Origin: Simmondsia chinensis
Lineage: Eukaryota; Streptophyta; Magnoliopsida; Caryophyllales; Simmondsiaceae
NCBI GenBank assembly: GCA_018398585.1
Contig: JAGTTD010000013.1
Location: 34,337,631 to 34,401,630, forward strand
Reading direction: 5' to 3'
DNA length: 64,000 nt
A program made the position numbers and the translations under genes. Under the pieces are notes generated by a model. The model made no database searches, was not told where the DNA came from, and was given only the letters and a program-made list of their open reading frames with translations. Positions 31,511 to 42,659 of the stretch are shown piece by piece (position 1 is the first letter of the stretch; every line of letters begins with the position of its first letter).

Positions 31511-32419
31511 ATGGGTGGATGTGCCAGCAGACCCAAGGACTTGGACCTGACTGAGCCTGTCCCAATTGAGGCCCCTACATCCACTGACAATGTTGTGGGC
31601 GAATCTGAAGTTGTTCCACAGGTAACTCCTTGTTATGATGTATTTAGAAGTCATCTTTAGCAGGGAAAATGGATGTAGTGTTGGGTTTATGGGTTTGTCT
31701 GTCAATGAAAACTGAATTCAAATTGAGTTGAACTGGATGAAAAATTGATAAAGGTCCAAACATTAGATTGTGACTAATTATTACCTGCAAAAGGGTTGCT
31801 GTCGCGCCATCAGCTGCCTTGGTTGTTTTGTCCTCTTGTGTCCTTGTTGGGTTTGCGTAATCAAGGTAGGCCTTCTCGGATGTGTCCTTGGGATGGGATG
31901 GCTCATTTCTGGTTTTCTTTATTATGTTTTCCCTTGTAATCTAGTGCATTTTGTAGGGTTTTGCTGATTATCGGAAAAAAAGTGCAAAAAGTCAAAAAAC
32001 GGTTGCATATTTCAGAAAAAGACCAAGAAGGACATAGCTTTATCAATAATTTTTTTGGTCACCCGATATGTCATCTTTTGGATCTTTTTTCGAATGGTCA
32101 TGTCATCATTTCAGTACTAATTAATAATATAACTAATAATGCCCTATGTGATCTTTCAAAATATGTTGCCCTTCTTGTGTAAATAGTAACATAACGCCCT
32201 TTTACGTTTCTTTCCAAACATTATGTTCGTTTGAAGTATTTTTGTCACCGAAAAATGCAGGAGAACGAGGGAATAGGGGAGGAGAACAAAGAAGACCCTT
32301 CCTTGATAGACGTTGTTAACTCAGAGGAATCTGCAAAGAAATCTGATCATCTAGAACAAGAATCTCCAAAGGATTCTAATCGTCGGACCTCAACTGATGC
32401 ACCTCTCGTTACTCTTTGA
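31511..32419 (+). CDS. Small MGGC-type putative acylated protein, 2 exons
   Basis: Exons 31511-31621 and 32261-32419 join in phase 0 (GT-AG) and give 89 aa. The N-terminus MGGCASRPKDLD has Gly2 for N-myristoylation and Cys4 for palmitoylation, so membrane attachment is expected. The rest is hydrophilic and acidic (ENEGIGEENKEDPS, SEESAKK, LEQESPKDSNRRTS), with no fold evident and probably disordered. Small plant proteins starting MGGCxSxP are known, but most are uncharacterised, and I cannot assign a function. The intron carries a LINE 3' fragment at 31785-31985. Continuity of frame, splice sites and typical start context make it a credible gene. Confidence 0.75.
31785..31985 (+). mobile_element. 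LINE 3' end fragment in the MGGC gene intron
   Basis: T/G-rich sequence ending ttgctgattatcggaaaaaa, the plus-strand version of the LINE 3' terminus seen across the window. Non-coding. Confidence 0.55.
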
Positions 32420-32591
32420 TAATCGCCCGACATAAATATAAAAACAAGATCAATAATACCCAAATGGGTGGGTGAAAAAGAAAGGAAAAATTTTCTAATT
32501 TCATTGGGTTTGTGTTTTGTTTTTTGATGGCAATTTGTATTTTTGCTATGTTATAAAAGTTTCTTGATGATATTATGTGTCAATATGCAGT

Positions 32592-33135
32592 AGTAGTGTA
32601 AAAGAGTCGAGTTGAGCTTATCGCTCTTTTGCTCGAGTTCAGGCTTGATAAAGCTTCGAGCCAAGCTCTTGGCATGCTTTCAAACCTTTCTTCAAGCTCA
32701 GTTCGAGAAAGTTTAACTGTTCTTTATATTTGGCCCAAGTCGGCTTGGCTTAATCCTTTAGCTTAATCAAGCTGATTCGAGCTCGTTATCGAACGAGACC
32801 AAGCTTATAACCGAGTTACCGAGCTGAGCTTGCTATAGGATCGAGCTGGCTGCCAAGCTGGGCTATTCCAATTAGTATCGAGCTTATGGAACCATTTTTT
32901 GAGCTAATACCAACTATTAACAAGCCTTTAATGAGCCCTTATGAAGCCCTTAACACGCCTTTATTAAATTAGTCGTGAACATTAACTACCAGATTACCCT
33001 CCCTTTTTGAACTCGCTTTGTCAAGCTTATCAAGCATATGCTCGATATGCTACCAAGCTCCCATAACGAATATAAACAAGCCATAATTGATTTCAAATAT
33101 GAGTAGTTATCAATTCGATTACACCCCATATATAT
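32592..33135. mobile_element. Possible hAT-type MITE
   Basis: A stretch dominated by gagctcgagcttggct-like motifs between gtgtaaaagagtcgag and attcgattacacccc, which are imperfect inverted ends. No reliable duplication. Confidence 0.4.
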
Positions 33136-33910
33136 GGTGAGTAAAGAGGAAGCATAAGACAAAGTTTTGTACATTCATCTACGCCACCAGAAAAAACAAA
33201 AAACAACTACAATACATAAGCTTCGAACCAAAGATTTTATGCTTGACCCTTTTTTCCGTTAATTAACGACAAAGTTGCAGTACAAGAAATGCAACTCATA
33301 CAAGCAAGTCCTTAGTGAACCATATAAAAGAGGGAACTAGAAACAAAAAGCAACAGACACCAAAAAAACAAGAATACGGGACCAAAAGGATCAAACAGGC
33401 ACTCTACAGCTATATCACCACTTGATGGATAACAAAACCATTACAGCAAACCCAACACTTTGACTAACATTCTCTACCGACCCTTTTTTTGAAATCGATA
33501 AAAGAAAAGATAGAAATGCCCACAAATGTCAAATTTGACATACAAAAAAGTACATATGGTGCATTTTTCATAGGGAATGTTCCCATTTACTTTTATTATT
33601 CCATTCATATACAACTTTACAACTACTATAAGCTATGAAAATCTAAAAATATTAACCAAAAAAGAGTATATATTCTATATTGTGTTATTTTTTTTATTCT
33701 ATGCTTTGCTTATCCCAACAAAATAAAATATTTACGTGCAATGTGCCAACCTAAAGATACAACATATCACTGATCTGGCACTAGCATCTGCCAGCACTCT
33801 CTATACATGCGAATATAACAGAATTTGAACTCGAGAATTTCATTATTCAAATAGACTTGCACACTTGTCACTTAAAACAGATTTCGAGTACTGGGTCTGG
33901 ATAGTTTGAA
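33136..33910. other. Intergenic sequence with a LINE 3' fragment
   Basis: A minus-strand LINE 3' end lies at 33248-33460 (cttttttccgttaattaacg, gacaaagttgcagtac). The remaining 33460-33910 is AT-rich with no recognisable content. Confidence 0.5.
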
Positions 33911-34159
33911 GGGTTCATTTACCAGGAACTAAGGCACCGGATCCCATTAGAACTACAAAGTTAAGCGTGCTTGGGCGAGAGTAGTACCAGGCGGTAAGTC
34001 CTCGTGTTGCCAACCATATAAGGTTGGGAGTCCTCGGAAACAGCCTCTCGGCAGGGTTATACCCTGAAGGGGTAAGGCTGCGTATATCCACCCCTCCCAG
34101 ACCTCGCTTATGCGGGAGCCCTTGAGGCACTGGGTCTATTATTGTCGTTGTAGTTGTTG
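33911..34159 (+). mobile_element. 5S-headed Au-type SINE, full length (type copy)
   Basis: The copy is delimited by gtctggatagtttgaa / gtctagatagtttgaa (33895-33910, 34160-34175). Head 33911 to about 34012 aligns with plant 5S rRNA from its first base: gggttcatttaccaggaact, aaggcaccggatcccattag, aagttaagcgtgcttgggcg (box A), agagtagtaccagg, then a deletion removes most of box C before aagtcctcgtgttgcc. The body then reads aaccatataaggttgggagt, cctcggaaacagcctctc, aaggctgcgtatatcc, gcgggagcccttgaggcact, and a TTG-type tail. The body and tail are those of Au-type SINEs. Confidence 0.9.
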
Positions 34160-34484
34160 GTCTAGATAGTTTGAAAATTTTTCAAATTTTGAGTATTCGA
34201 TCGCATAGTCTATACTTGTTAACTTGCATATCGTGGGTCTACCTTAGATGTAAAATTGGCTTAAAATTATATTATCTAGATTCGGGTAAGTTTCAAACTG
34301 GGCTTTTCATGTCCCCGAATTAGACCAATAAATATATTGATGCATGTACCCAAGTATAACACACGAAAAGGGTTATTCATGTTTTAGTATCCTGATATTT
34401 TTGGAAATAACAAAAAAGATTCTAACTTTTTTAAACTAATAAAAAGACCCCTTGTATTCGAGCTTGTCTCGGTAATTATCGAAA

Positions 34485-34850
34485 ACATCCTCGCCAATGT
34501 GCCCTCAAAAAAAATGACATCCCTCTTCTTGACAATTGAGTATGTCGTGAAATGAAGAGGCTACTCTTGGTCGCTCGATTTAAGAGCTTTCTACTTCTCG
34601 TTCTTTTGTTATATTTCCTAGGTTTTACTATCAAGTTTTGAGTTATGGGTTATAGTGATAATTCTGCGATCAGTAATGGGTTAAAAGCCTAGGCTTATTC
34701 GGTGATTTCAGTTGGGATGATTACAGTTTTATTTGTGTGCACATATATAAACCCTATTCAGGGTTCGAAAGAGCGTTGTGCAATCATAAAAGCTCTCTGT
34801 AAAACTTTTAAGCAATAAACATCCCCGCAACTCCTTTGACATTGGCATTT
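34485..34850 (+). pseudogene. DUF599 pseudogene D (exon 3 fragment, inverted)
   Basis: Plus-strand sequence catcctcgccaatgtgccctc through ttactatcaagttttgagtt corresponds to exon 3 of the DUF599 genes but has a stop (gtatgtcgtgaaatgaag), an insertion in the KKM codons and a deletion of the middle LWIFGP...VGLVLL part. Downstream sequence (gggttaaaagcc, ttacagttttatttgtg...) is shared with pseudogene C at 41870-42260, including the same internal deletion. Confidence 0.8.
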
Positions 34851-34865
34851 TAGGTCGAACCATAT

Positions 34866-35097
34866 TTTTTTTCGATAATCAGTGACAAAGTCACTAAACA
34901 GGCAACTTGAACAAGCGAGTCCTGAATCAACCCATAAAAGGACGAGGTCAAAACAATAGAAATAGTACAAACAAGAATACAAGCAAAAACAGGCAAACAC
35001 TAAGAGCCTCAAACACCACTAGGGAGGACCCGAAAACAGGACAAAACAAAAGACAGGAAAAAAGGATAGTCAACCCACAAATCTATCGAAACGATAG
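34866..35097 (-). mobile_element. LINE 3' end fragment
   Basis: Plus strand starts ttttttttcgataatcagtg with acaaagtcactaaacagg, the complement of a LINE 3' terminus, followed by C/A-rich 3'-UTR-like sequence. Lies between pseudogene D and the 3' flank of DUF599 gene A. Confidence 0.5.
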
Positions 35098-35424
35098 CAA
35101 TACGCCCTAGAACACAAAGAGTTGTGTAAACAGCATGTATAACCGGCTAAAAGAGGAGTTACATAACAAGAAATAAATTTCAGCGACTCATTTCAACTTA
35201 GATTGAATTTCTTATAGATCGACAAATATTACAATGAGGATCAAAACGATAAGCTTTGAACATAAAACTTTCACTCTGGAATTTGGATAGCTTGACTACT
35301 ACACTAACACGTGCTCTGCTGTGAATCCGAATTACTTCATATACTAATATACACAAAAATGTTCCTATCTTCGTATATTCTCCTATATATTATTGATCAT
35401 CCAAGACCCTTAAAACAAAATCAT

Positions 35425-38400
35425 CTATCTACCTAGTTCTTCGTCACCAATACTGCACGCACAATTACCACCATCACCGATAGCTTGAAACTCGGCAGTG
35501 AAGTCGAGAAAATAGAACAAAAGAACAAGACCAACGCAGCTACAGAACATCGGAATGGGGCCGAAGATCCACAAGAACAACGGGAACGAGAAGTAGAAGG
35601 CTCTTAACCCGAGTGACCAAAAGTAGCCTCCGCGATTCACGATACAGCTTATGTACTCGGATGTCAAGAAAGGGGATGCCATTTTCTTGAAGGGCACATT
35701 GACAAGGATGCTAGCATGACTGTAATACCTGTCGCGTAAAACCCTTAGTTAGCAAAAAAAACATGTATAATACGCATATTTGTGAACCATTTCGAGGTGT
35801 TTATTCTTTTGCAGCGTTTCAGGTTTTCGTACCATTCTGGTGGGGTTTTTTTCCCCTTATTTCATGCTTTTGTGGTGGGTGTCTTTTATTCGAATAAATT
35901 ACCAAAGTGGCATATTTTGCAAAAAAAATTACCAAAATGGCACACTTTACTGCAGCGTCAATAAGAAACGCCGTTTGAAACGGCGTTCGTTGAGCGGTCG
36001 GAGACGTTACCTGTCGGACGCATATTTGTGAACCATTTCAAGGTGTTTATTCTTTTGCAGTGTTTTAGGTTTTCGTACCATTCTGGTGGGGTTTTTTTCC
36101 CCTTATTTCATGCTTTTGTGGTGGGTGTCTTTTATTCTCATTTGGTTCCAGTGTTTTATGGATAGTTGTGCTTTTGCGCTTTGGGTTCTTTTAACCCTTC
36201 TTTGTCTTGAAAAGTCTGTGCAATTAGGATTGCTCCTGTCATTTTTTATCGTTTGCACTCTTGTGCATTTTGTCCCACTTAATACAAATTATCCAAAAAA
36301 GGGTATTCGACACGTATTTGTATTGTCTTGTTTAAAAGGGGCATCTACGTGTAATTATAAATAAAAGCAACATTCCCAGTACCCTAAGGGCTCCCGCTTA
36401 AGCATGGTATTTTGGGGGAGGAGGGCGGATGTACGCAACTTTCCTCTTTCAGAGGTTGTTTCCAAGAACCCCCAACCTGAAAGGTGCAACACGAGGACTT
36501 CCCAGGAGGTCACCCATATTAGTACTACTCTTGCCCAAGCATACTTAATTTCTGAGTTCTAATGGAATCATGTGTAATTGTAAATACTACGCTAATTTTT
36601 GTGAGAAAAGTCAATCATTTGCGATCGGAATTGCAGTGACAAATATATCAATTATATGCCAATAAATTTATTATGCGAAAATGTGGTCTTTTCAGGAACC
36701 TCTCCACCAGAGCTTTGGAGATTTCACTGATATAGCGTGAGCAGATACGTAGACGGATTAGAAGGCTTTATATTACTGATTCTTGGTTTTTAAATGACAT
36801 CTTATCCTTAACTTTTTGTACATTTATTTTCAAACTAATATTATTTCTTTTTCGATTCAAAAAGTTTCCAATAGGTGAAAGAAGAAATCGAGCCAAGTAC
36901 CTAATGGACTGAACAATTAAGAGGAACGCCAAGAGAAAGCAGACAAGTATGCTGAAGAACTTTATGGAAAAGCCTATGGCACTCCGATCCCCAAGGACAA
37001 ACCCTAGCTCACCGAACCCAACTCGGCTCGTCATTATGATTGCGATGACCGAGCTTAGCATGATGGCTGTAGATGCTAGTAGGGTTGATGCCATTATGTT
37101 GTTCCTCAAGGTCTGAACAGCTAGCACGCCGGTTTTCGGTGAGTCCTGTACGTTATTCACATTTTTAGTTCATACGAGAGTTAAAAAGGGTGAAAGAAAT
37201 GCGCATGATACGAATCTACAATTGGAAATAGATAGAAAATAAATCAAAAGCGGTAAAATACTGGAATTAAAGATAAAAGAGAGAAAATATATAAAATTGA
37301 TATCATTTCATTTGTAACTTAGTTAATACAATCTAACTCCATTTCTAGATCGGCCTATTTTACTTCCTCTTAGGCCGACCTATTTCTCCCAAACTGTATA
37401 TTTATTTTGGGCATGCGTTAGTGTATGGGGAAACGAGAGAGGGATCCAACTCAATTATTGATTCGGTTTCTATTAGGCAAAATACCCAAAAATTGTATTG
37501 GATATAGATGTCAAATAGCATATAGAAAACTTACGGGATATTCAATTTGAATGGGCTTAACTCACAGAAGAATTCATTTCAATATATATAATGGGATACC
37601 CTATGGTTTGAATATTTTATCACTTAGATACACTATCAAGGAATTTCATGAATTTTTGAGAGAATTTGATAAATTTTATACCAAAAATGTTGATATAATA
37701 CAAAATACGGTAATATATATAAGCTACTGCTATTGTTTTCATAAAAAATTCAACTAATTGTAAAAATATTCATCGAATGTTGATGTAAACCACCTAAAAA
37801 TTACCATAATTATGACATTTTCACATTATTCGGCAAAAAGTTATCAAATTCTAATGAAAAATATTGTTGAATTCATGTTCAATTCTAGTATTTTCGAACA
37901 AAAATTTATCGAATATTTGACAAAAGGGTACCGGATTGATAAAATTTTAAAACTTCAAGGTATTTAAGTGATAAAAACGTCTAAAACTCAAAATATCTTA
38001 TTGTATATATTGAAATGTTATGGTACCTAAGTAATAAATGCTGAAACTTTAGGGTAACTAAGTGATAAATTTCCTTCATTTTTTTGTCTTAAAAGAAATT
38101 GAAATGCATGCATGCATTTTTTTTTTTTTTAATAATTACCGACAAAGCTACAATACAAAACAAACAACTCGTACAAACGAGCCTTAAGTCAATTCATATA
38201 TAAATGGGGATAAAAAACGACAAGTACAGTACAATATCCCAAACCGAGAAAATAGGATTACAAACAAAAATAGGATTGCATACATTCATATAAATCAATA
38301 AAATAGAATAAATCCTCCTACTTCGCCTTCAATTACTAATTGCATGTTTTGTCACGTTTGGGTTTTTGAAAAATTAAAAATTAAATTTTAAAAATACTTT

Positions 38401-39025
38401 TTTCTTATTTTTGATTTTTAGTTTTCACTGAAATTTAAAAAAATATATATGAAAACAAAATATATTTAGAGTATGTAAGTGAGAAACTTTGAAACTTTTG
38501 ATATATCATTATATATATATATTAAAATGTTGGGATACTCAAATGAAACATAAGAGAAGATGAAATTTCACGTAAATAATAAATGAATAAAAATGGAATA
38601 AAAAGGAGAATGAATTAGAAAACAGAAAGGAATAATACAAAGGGCGTGTAAAGTGATACACACGAAACCCACATATAAACCCCAAGTAGGGTTTCATCCT
38701 AAAACCAATTGACAACAGACATACGGAATAACAACTTATATATTAATGGATTCTTATACTAACTCACACGTAGAGTCTCCAGCATAGTGTGAACCCATAA
38801 ACCGCAGTTAAACTGTACAACGACTAAATTAACACAACAGACAAACTACACGAATACCTCCAACATGGCGTGAACCCAAAAGCGGCGATTAATGGAATGG
38901 ATACCGACGAGGGTTTTAGTGGGATGTTTGATGATGTTATGAAGAAGCCATACGTGATAACCAATCATTATCACGAGCCCTACTGGTACCAACACGTAAT
39001 CCAGCACCTCCTCGTTTATCCTCAT
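35425..39025 (-). CDS. DUF599 family membrane protein, gene A
   Basis: Exons 38858-39025, 36901-37145 and 35425-35728 (GT-AG, consistent phases) give 238 aa, the normal size for plant DUF599 proteins. Exon 1 encodes a first membrane helix, YVLVPVGLVIMIGYHVWLLH, and the conserved GIHSINRRFWVHAML. Exon 2 has the signature VLAVQTLRNNIMASTLLAST, a second helix and a third around FFSILVCFLLAFLL. Exon 3 begins YYSHASILVNVPF and contains a fourth helix, PLFLWIFGPIPMFCSCVGLV, then LDF and an acidic tail. The family is plant-specific with four predicted helices and unknown biochemical role. Intron 2 holds a SINE (36364-36570), a LINE 3' tail and a 120-bp duplication; these do not disturb the exons. 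Gene B at 43189-48322 is its tandem duplicate. Confidence 0.92.
35772..36137. repeat. 120-bp direct repeat around a 126-bp filler (gene A intron 2)
   Basis: The segment starting acgcatatttgtgaaccatt is present at 35772-35891 and again at 36018-36137, nearly identical. The 126 bp between them (35892-36017) include attaccaaagtggcatattt, a near repeat of it, and the palindrome acgccgtttgaaacggcgt at 35968-35986. Gene B and pseudogene C have the segment once and lack the filler. Confidence 0.85.
36150..36297 (+). mobile_element. LINE 3' tail in DUF599 gene A intron 2
   Basis: Sequence ending cttaatacaaattatccaaaaaa. The same tail sits at the equivalent place in gene B intron 2 (about 43640-43808) and, inverted, in pseudogene C (about 41396-41590). 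It was therefore present before the duplications. Confidence 0.6.
36364..36570 (-). mobile_element. 5S-headed Au-type SINE in DUF599 gene A intron 2
   Basis: Minus-strand copy with 5S-like head (reverse complement contains gaaattaagtatgcttgggc, agagtagtactaatatgggt, cctcctgggaagtcctcgtg) and Au-like body. Flanks cgtgtaattataaata / tgtgtaattgtaaata (36348-36363, 36571-36586). Absent from gene B and pseudogene C, hence younger than the duplication. Confidence 0.85.
37775..38095. repeat. Fold-back-like element, family F3
   Basis: Contains motifs ggtacctaagtaataaatgc, tatattgaaatgttatggta and ttatcgaatatttgac shared with 39268-39808 and 49418-49700. AT-rich, non-coding, in gene A intron 1. Confidence 0.45.
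38118..38290 (-). mobile_element. LINE 3' end fragment in gene A intron 1
   Basis: Plus strand tttttttttttttaataatt, then accgacaaagctacaatac, the complement of the recurrent LINE 3' terminus with poly-A. Confidence 0.55.
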
Positions 39026-39074
39026 TATTATCGATTTCTTTGAAAGACGGAACTTCTAATTAATATATAAATTT

Positions 39075-39095
39075 AGAGAGAGAGAGAGAGAGAGA
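39075..39095. repeat. (GA)n tract in the DUF599 gene A leader
   Basis: About ten GA units 50 nt upstream of the gene A ATG. Gene B has a similar tract at 48418-48439. A TATA-like cttataaatataaatag lies upstream of each (near 39140-39156 and 48492-48506 on the minus strand). Confidence 0.75.
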
Positions 39096-39267
39096 TAAGA
39101 AGAAAGGAAGCGATTTAAGTGTGAGGAATCAAGGGAGATCTATTTATATTTATAAGCGCCCTTGGGTTGTTTGATAAACGTGTTCAGCTATGCTCGGAAT
39201 TTAAACGCAATTTAATATGTTTGTGTATTATTTGATTCTATATATTAAAATTTTATTGTTTTATATT

Positions 39268-39808
39268 TAATAATTAGAGAATTTATCACTTAGGTACTCC
39301 GGGGTTTCATAATTTATCACTTAAGAACCCTGACGTTTTAATATATACAATGATATCACCCAGGTACCCTGAAATTTAAAAAGTTTATCAATTAAGTACC
39401 ATTTTTTAAAGTTAGATGATTTTTTATTAAAAGTTGCTAACATAGGACATAATTGCAATAATATATAGACGTCCTGTATTATGGTGTAATGATTTTTTAT
39501 CATAAAACGCTAATATAACATGTTATTTTACTAATATACAGATAACTTATGTCATAATTCATCATAATTCAGTGACTTGTTTTTTCCATAATCAGTGGAT
39601 TAATGTTAAAATATTTGATATAGCGCATATATATTATTATAATCATGTATTACATCAATTTATTACGGTATAAAATGTTTGAATTTTCACAAAAATTCGC
39701 CAAATTCTCGCATGGGATACTGAAGTGATAAAATTTTGAAACCTCAGGGTACGTCATTGTATATATTAAAATGTTAAGGTACTTAGGTAATAATTTTTCT
39801 AAGAATTA
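39268..39808. repeat. Fold-back element, family F3
   Basis: Left arm gagaatttatcacttaggta...gacgttttaatatatacaat; right arm ...cattgtatatattaaaatgt taaggtacttaggtaataat. The arms are inverted complements around an AT-rich centre. Non-coding. Confidence 0.6.
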
Positions 39809-39812
39809 TTTA

Positions 39813-40140
39813 CATTAAAGGTCTATGTATTTTACTTATTATGTCAATTTAATCCTTCTATTCTGAACCGTGCTAATTTAGTATATGTATAATTGATATT
39901 ATGTCAAATTTATTCTTAGAATAAATTTGTGTTAAGTTGTTAATAAAATTTTTAATGATTCGGCTATTGGTTGAGTTAAATCGAGTCAACGAATGGATTT
40001 TTAGTGGATTACTTACTTCTAACGCGCGTTGTTAAAAATTACATCAAAACTCAAAGGACTATATTGACAAAATATATATTGCAAAAGCGACTCAATTGAC
40101 ATAATAAGAACAATATAAGGATCTTCTGTGTAAATAACCC
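39813..40140. repeat. Fold-back element, family F2
   Basis: Left arm ttatttacattaaaggtcta...attatgtcaatttaatcctt; right arm ...ctcaattgacataataagaa caatataaggatcttctgtg. Non-coding, between the DUF599 blocks. Confidence 0.55.
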
Positions 40141-40914
40141 AACGATTTGTATATAATTATATTTATATTTATAACAATTTCATCTAAAATATTTTTCTAA
40201 TGGAAATGAATGTCATTATATAAATTTTGGCTTCTATGTAATGGTGTTATCTATAATAACAGTAATAAGAAGTACGATACATAGTTTAAAATATTACATA
40301 AATTAATAGTTTGAGAGTTAAAATAATAACTTTTATAAAATATAACATATACGTATTTAATTTAGGGGCCCTAAAATTAAATATATTATAATTTAAGAGC
40401 CCCTAAAATTTGGAGGTCCTAAACAACTGTAATTATTAGCCTACGAGCTTAAATTTCACTTGGTTCAACTCAAACTTGAAATAAGCTAGACCTTTAAAGT
40501 TTACGACAAGTCGACTTGACTCATTTACATTGTCACGAGTAAGCTATTACTATTCAGTGACAGGAGAAAAAGGATTAAACCGAATGTGATATATATAGCA
40601 AAAATGGGTGGATTTGTTGGGTCAAAAGAATTTATTTATTTTAAAAATATATAAAATTATATAATCTAACAAGCATATATTCTTTTCCAGTCTGAGTTTT
40701 GCTCACGTTTCGAATGAATTTAAGGACATATTCAAAGAATCAGCATAAATTAGAACACTAACACAAAATTTATTTGATTTAAAGTACAGATAATATGACA
40801 TGTATTTAATCGCTATAATCTATTTGAAATAGAAAATATTTTTGCGCTAAATCTGAGTTTTAAAATGTCAAGAAACTATTTGTCTCAAAAATTTTAAGAA
40901 TGACTTGCTAGATG
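40141..40914. other. Intergenic part of the DUF599 duplicated unit
   Basis: No gene. Parts of this stretch (aaattaatagtttgagagtt, tttaggggccctaaaa, gtgatatatatagcaaaaat, gggtggatttgttgggtc) recur in the same order at 49030-49400, showing that the duplicated unit extends beyond the gene's 5' end. Confidence 0.7.
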
Positions 40915-42260
40915 TCGGGACCTCGAGGAACAACATAATGGGATCAACCCTACTAGCATCGACAACCATCACACTAAGCTCGGTCATCGCGGTTCTAATG
41001 ACGAGCCGAGCTGTGACGGTGCGCTAGGGTTTGTCTTTGGGGACCCGAGTGACATGAGCTTTTCCATAAAAAAAGAAATAATATTAGGTGAAAAAGAATG
41101 TACAAAAAGTTAAGGATATGATGTTATCTAAAAACAAAGAACTAGTAACGTAAAGTCCTCTAATCTCTCTGCATATTTGCTAACTATAGAATCGAAACAT
41201 CCAAAGCTCTAGTCAGGAGAACTCCTGAAAAGATCATATTTTCGTATGATAAGTTTGCTTGCGTATAATTGTTGTATTTGTCACGTCAACTTCCAGTCCC
41301 AAATGATTGACTGTTCTCATAAGAAATTGAAGTAGTATCGGTAGTTACACATAGATGCCCTTTTTAAATAGGAAAATACAAATACATGTTGAATACCCCT
41401 TGTTTTTGGGTAATTTCTACAAAACCTGATAAAAAAGCGCAAGAGTGCAAGACGAGACAAACAAACAAACAAAACTAGATCAAAAATGACGAGCAACCCC
41501 AACGGACAAACTTGACAAGACAAAGAGGGGCCAAAACAACCCACAGTGTAACGAAAAATTATCCATAAGATACTCTAGAACCAAATCAAAACAAAAGACA
41601 CCCATCTCAAAGCATATGAATATAACGAAAGAACCCCGTCAGAATCGTAAGAAAACAGGAATCACCAGGACAAAAGGATAAATACCCTAAAAGGTTTCAC
41701 AAATACACGCTATACCCATTTTTTCCTGTTAAGATTTTTACTCAACATGTATTATAGCCATGTTACTTCAGGGTAGCCCCCTGAAGGGGGAAGGCTGCGT
41801 ACATCTACCCTCCCCAGACCCTGCTTTTGGCGGGAGTCCTTGGTGGCACTGGGTTTGTTGTTGTTGTTGTTGTAGGTATTATAGCCTTGTTAGCATCCTT
41901 GTCAATGTGCACTTAAAGAAAATGCCATTCCTCTTCTTGACATCTGAGTACGTAAGCCGTATCATAAACCGAGAAGGCTACCTTTGGTTGCTCGAGGTTA
42001 AAGCCTTCTACTTCTCATGTCCATTGTTCTATTTCCTCCATTTTACTATCGAGTTTTGAGTTATGAGTAATAGTGACAATTTTGCATTAATTAGTGGGTT
42101 AAAAGTCCTGACTCATTTGATGATTACAGCTTCTTTCGCATGCACCTATATAAACCATGTTTAGGATTTGAAAGAGTGATGAAATCAGAAGAACTCTTTG
42201 TAAAACTTTCAAGTAATAAAATATCCCTACAATTCCATAGACTAGGCATTTTAACAGTTG
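40915..42260 (+). pseudogene. DUF599 pseudogene C (exons 2 and 3, inverted)
   Basis: Plus strand, opposite to genes A and B. Exon 2 remnant 40919 to about 41060 (gaggaacaacataatggg, ctaagctcggtcatcgcggt, ctagggtttgtctttgggga) has lost its start and frame. The intron keeps the inverted LINE tail seen in genes A and B. The exon 3 remnant 41876 to about 42060 starts at the equivalent acceptor, reads aatgtgcacttaaagaaaat, and lacks the middle of the exon just as pseudogene D does. A SINE (41766-41875) has inserted exactly at the exon 3 acceptor. No exon 1 was seen. Confidence 0.85.
41766..41875 (+). mobile_element. Au-type SINE in pseudogene C
   Basis: 5'-truncated copy (gggtagccccctgaaggggg, aaggctgcgtacatctaccc, gtggcactgggtttg, then TTG units) flanked by gtattatagccatgtta / gtattatagccttgtta (41749-41765, 41876-41892). 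The duplicated target is the start of DUF599 exon 3. Confidence 0.88.
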
Positions 42261-42659
42261 CTTTTCTCGATAAGTTAAGTATAGTTTCCCTGTAATGTTT
42301 CATCGAAGGCATTCCCATAAAAATCTCATGCAATATTTGACAAAACATTAAGACCGGTTTAATATCATTCTCTGTTTACAATTTTTGAGTGTTTATGACA
42401 GTATTTCCAGTTTCTTAATTTGACACAAAACCAAAAATAGATGTTAGAAAAGAACTTTTCTCGGTTTAGTAGTTTTTTTTCTAATCCAAAAATAGATACT
42501 TGCCTATGTATCTTTATCTTTGTCTCTATCCTTATCTCTATCTTATCTTCTGATTTCTGATTGATATGGCTTGCTTTGAGTTTATTGTTTTGCTCGCCGT
42601 ATGTTTTGCCCTACTCATGGTCTGATACTCTCCTGCTGCCATGTCCCATGCTCTATGCG

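Noticed and set aside
33911..34159. A functional 5S rRNA gene, or a Cassandra retrotransposon LTR carrying 5S sequence
   Set aside because: The unit has a foreign 3' body, a (TTG)n tail and 12-20 bp target duplications, with no tandem 5S array, no LTR pair and no primer site. These are SINE features.
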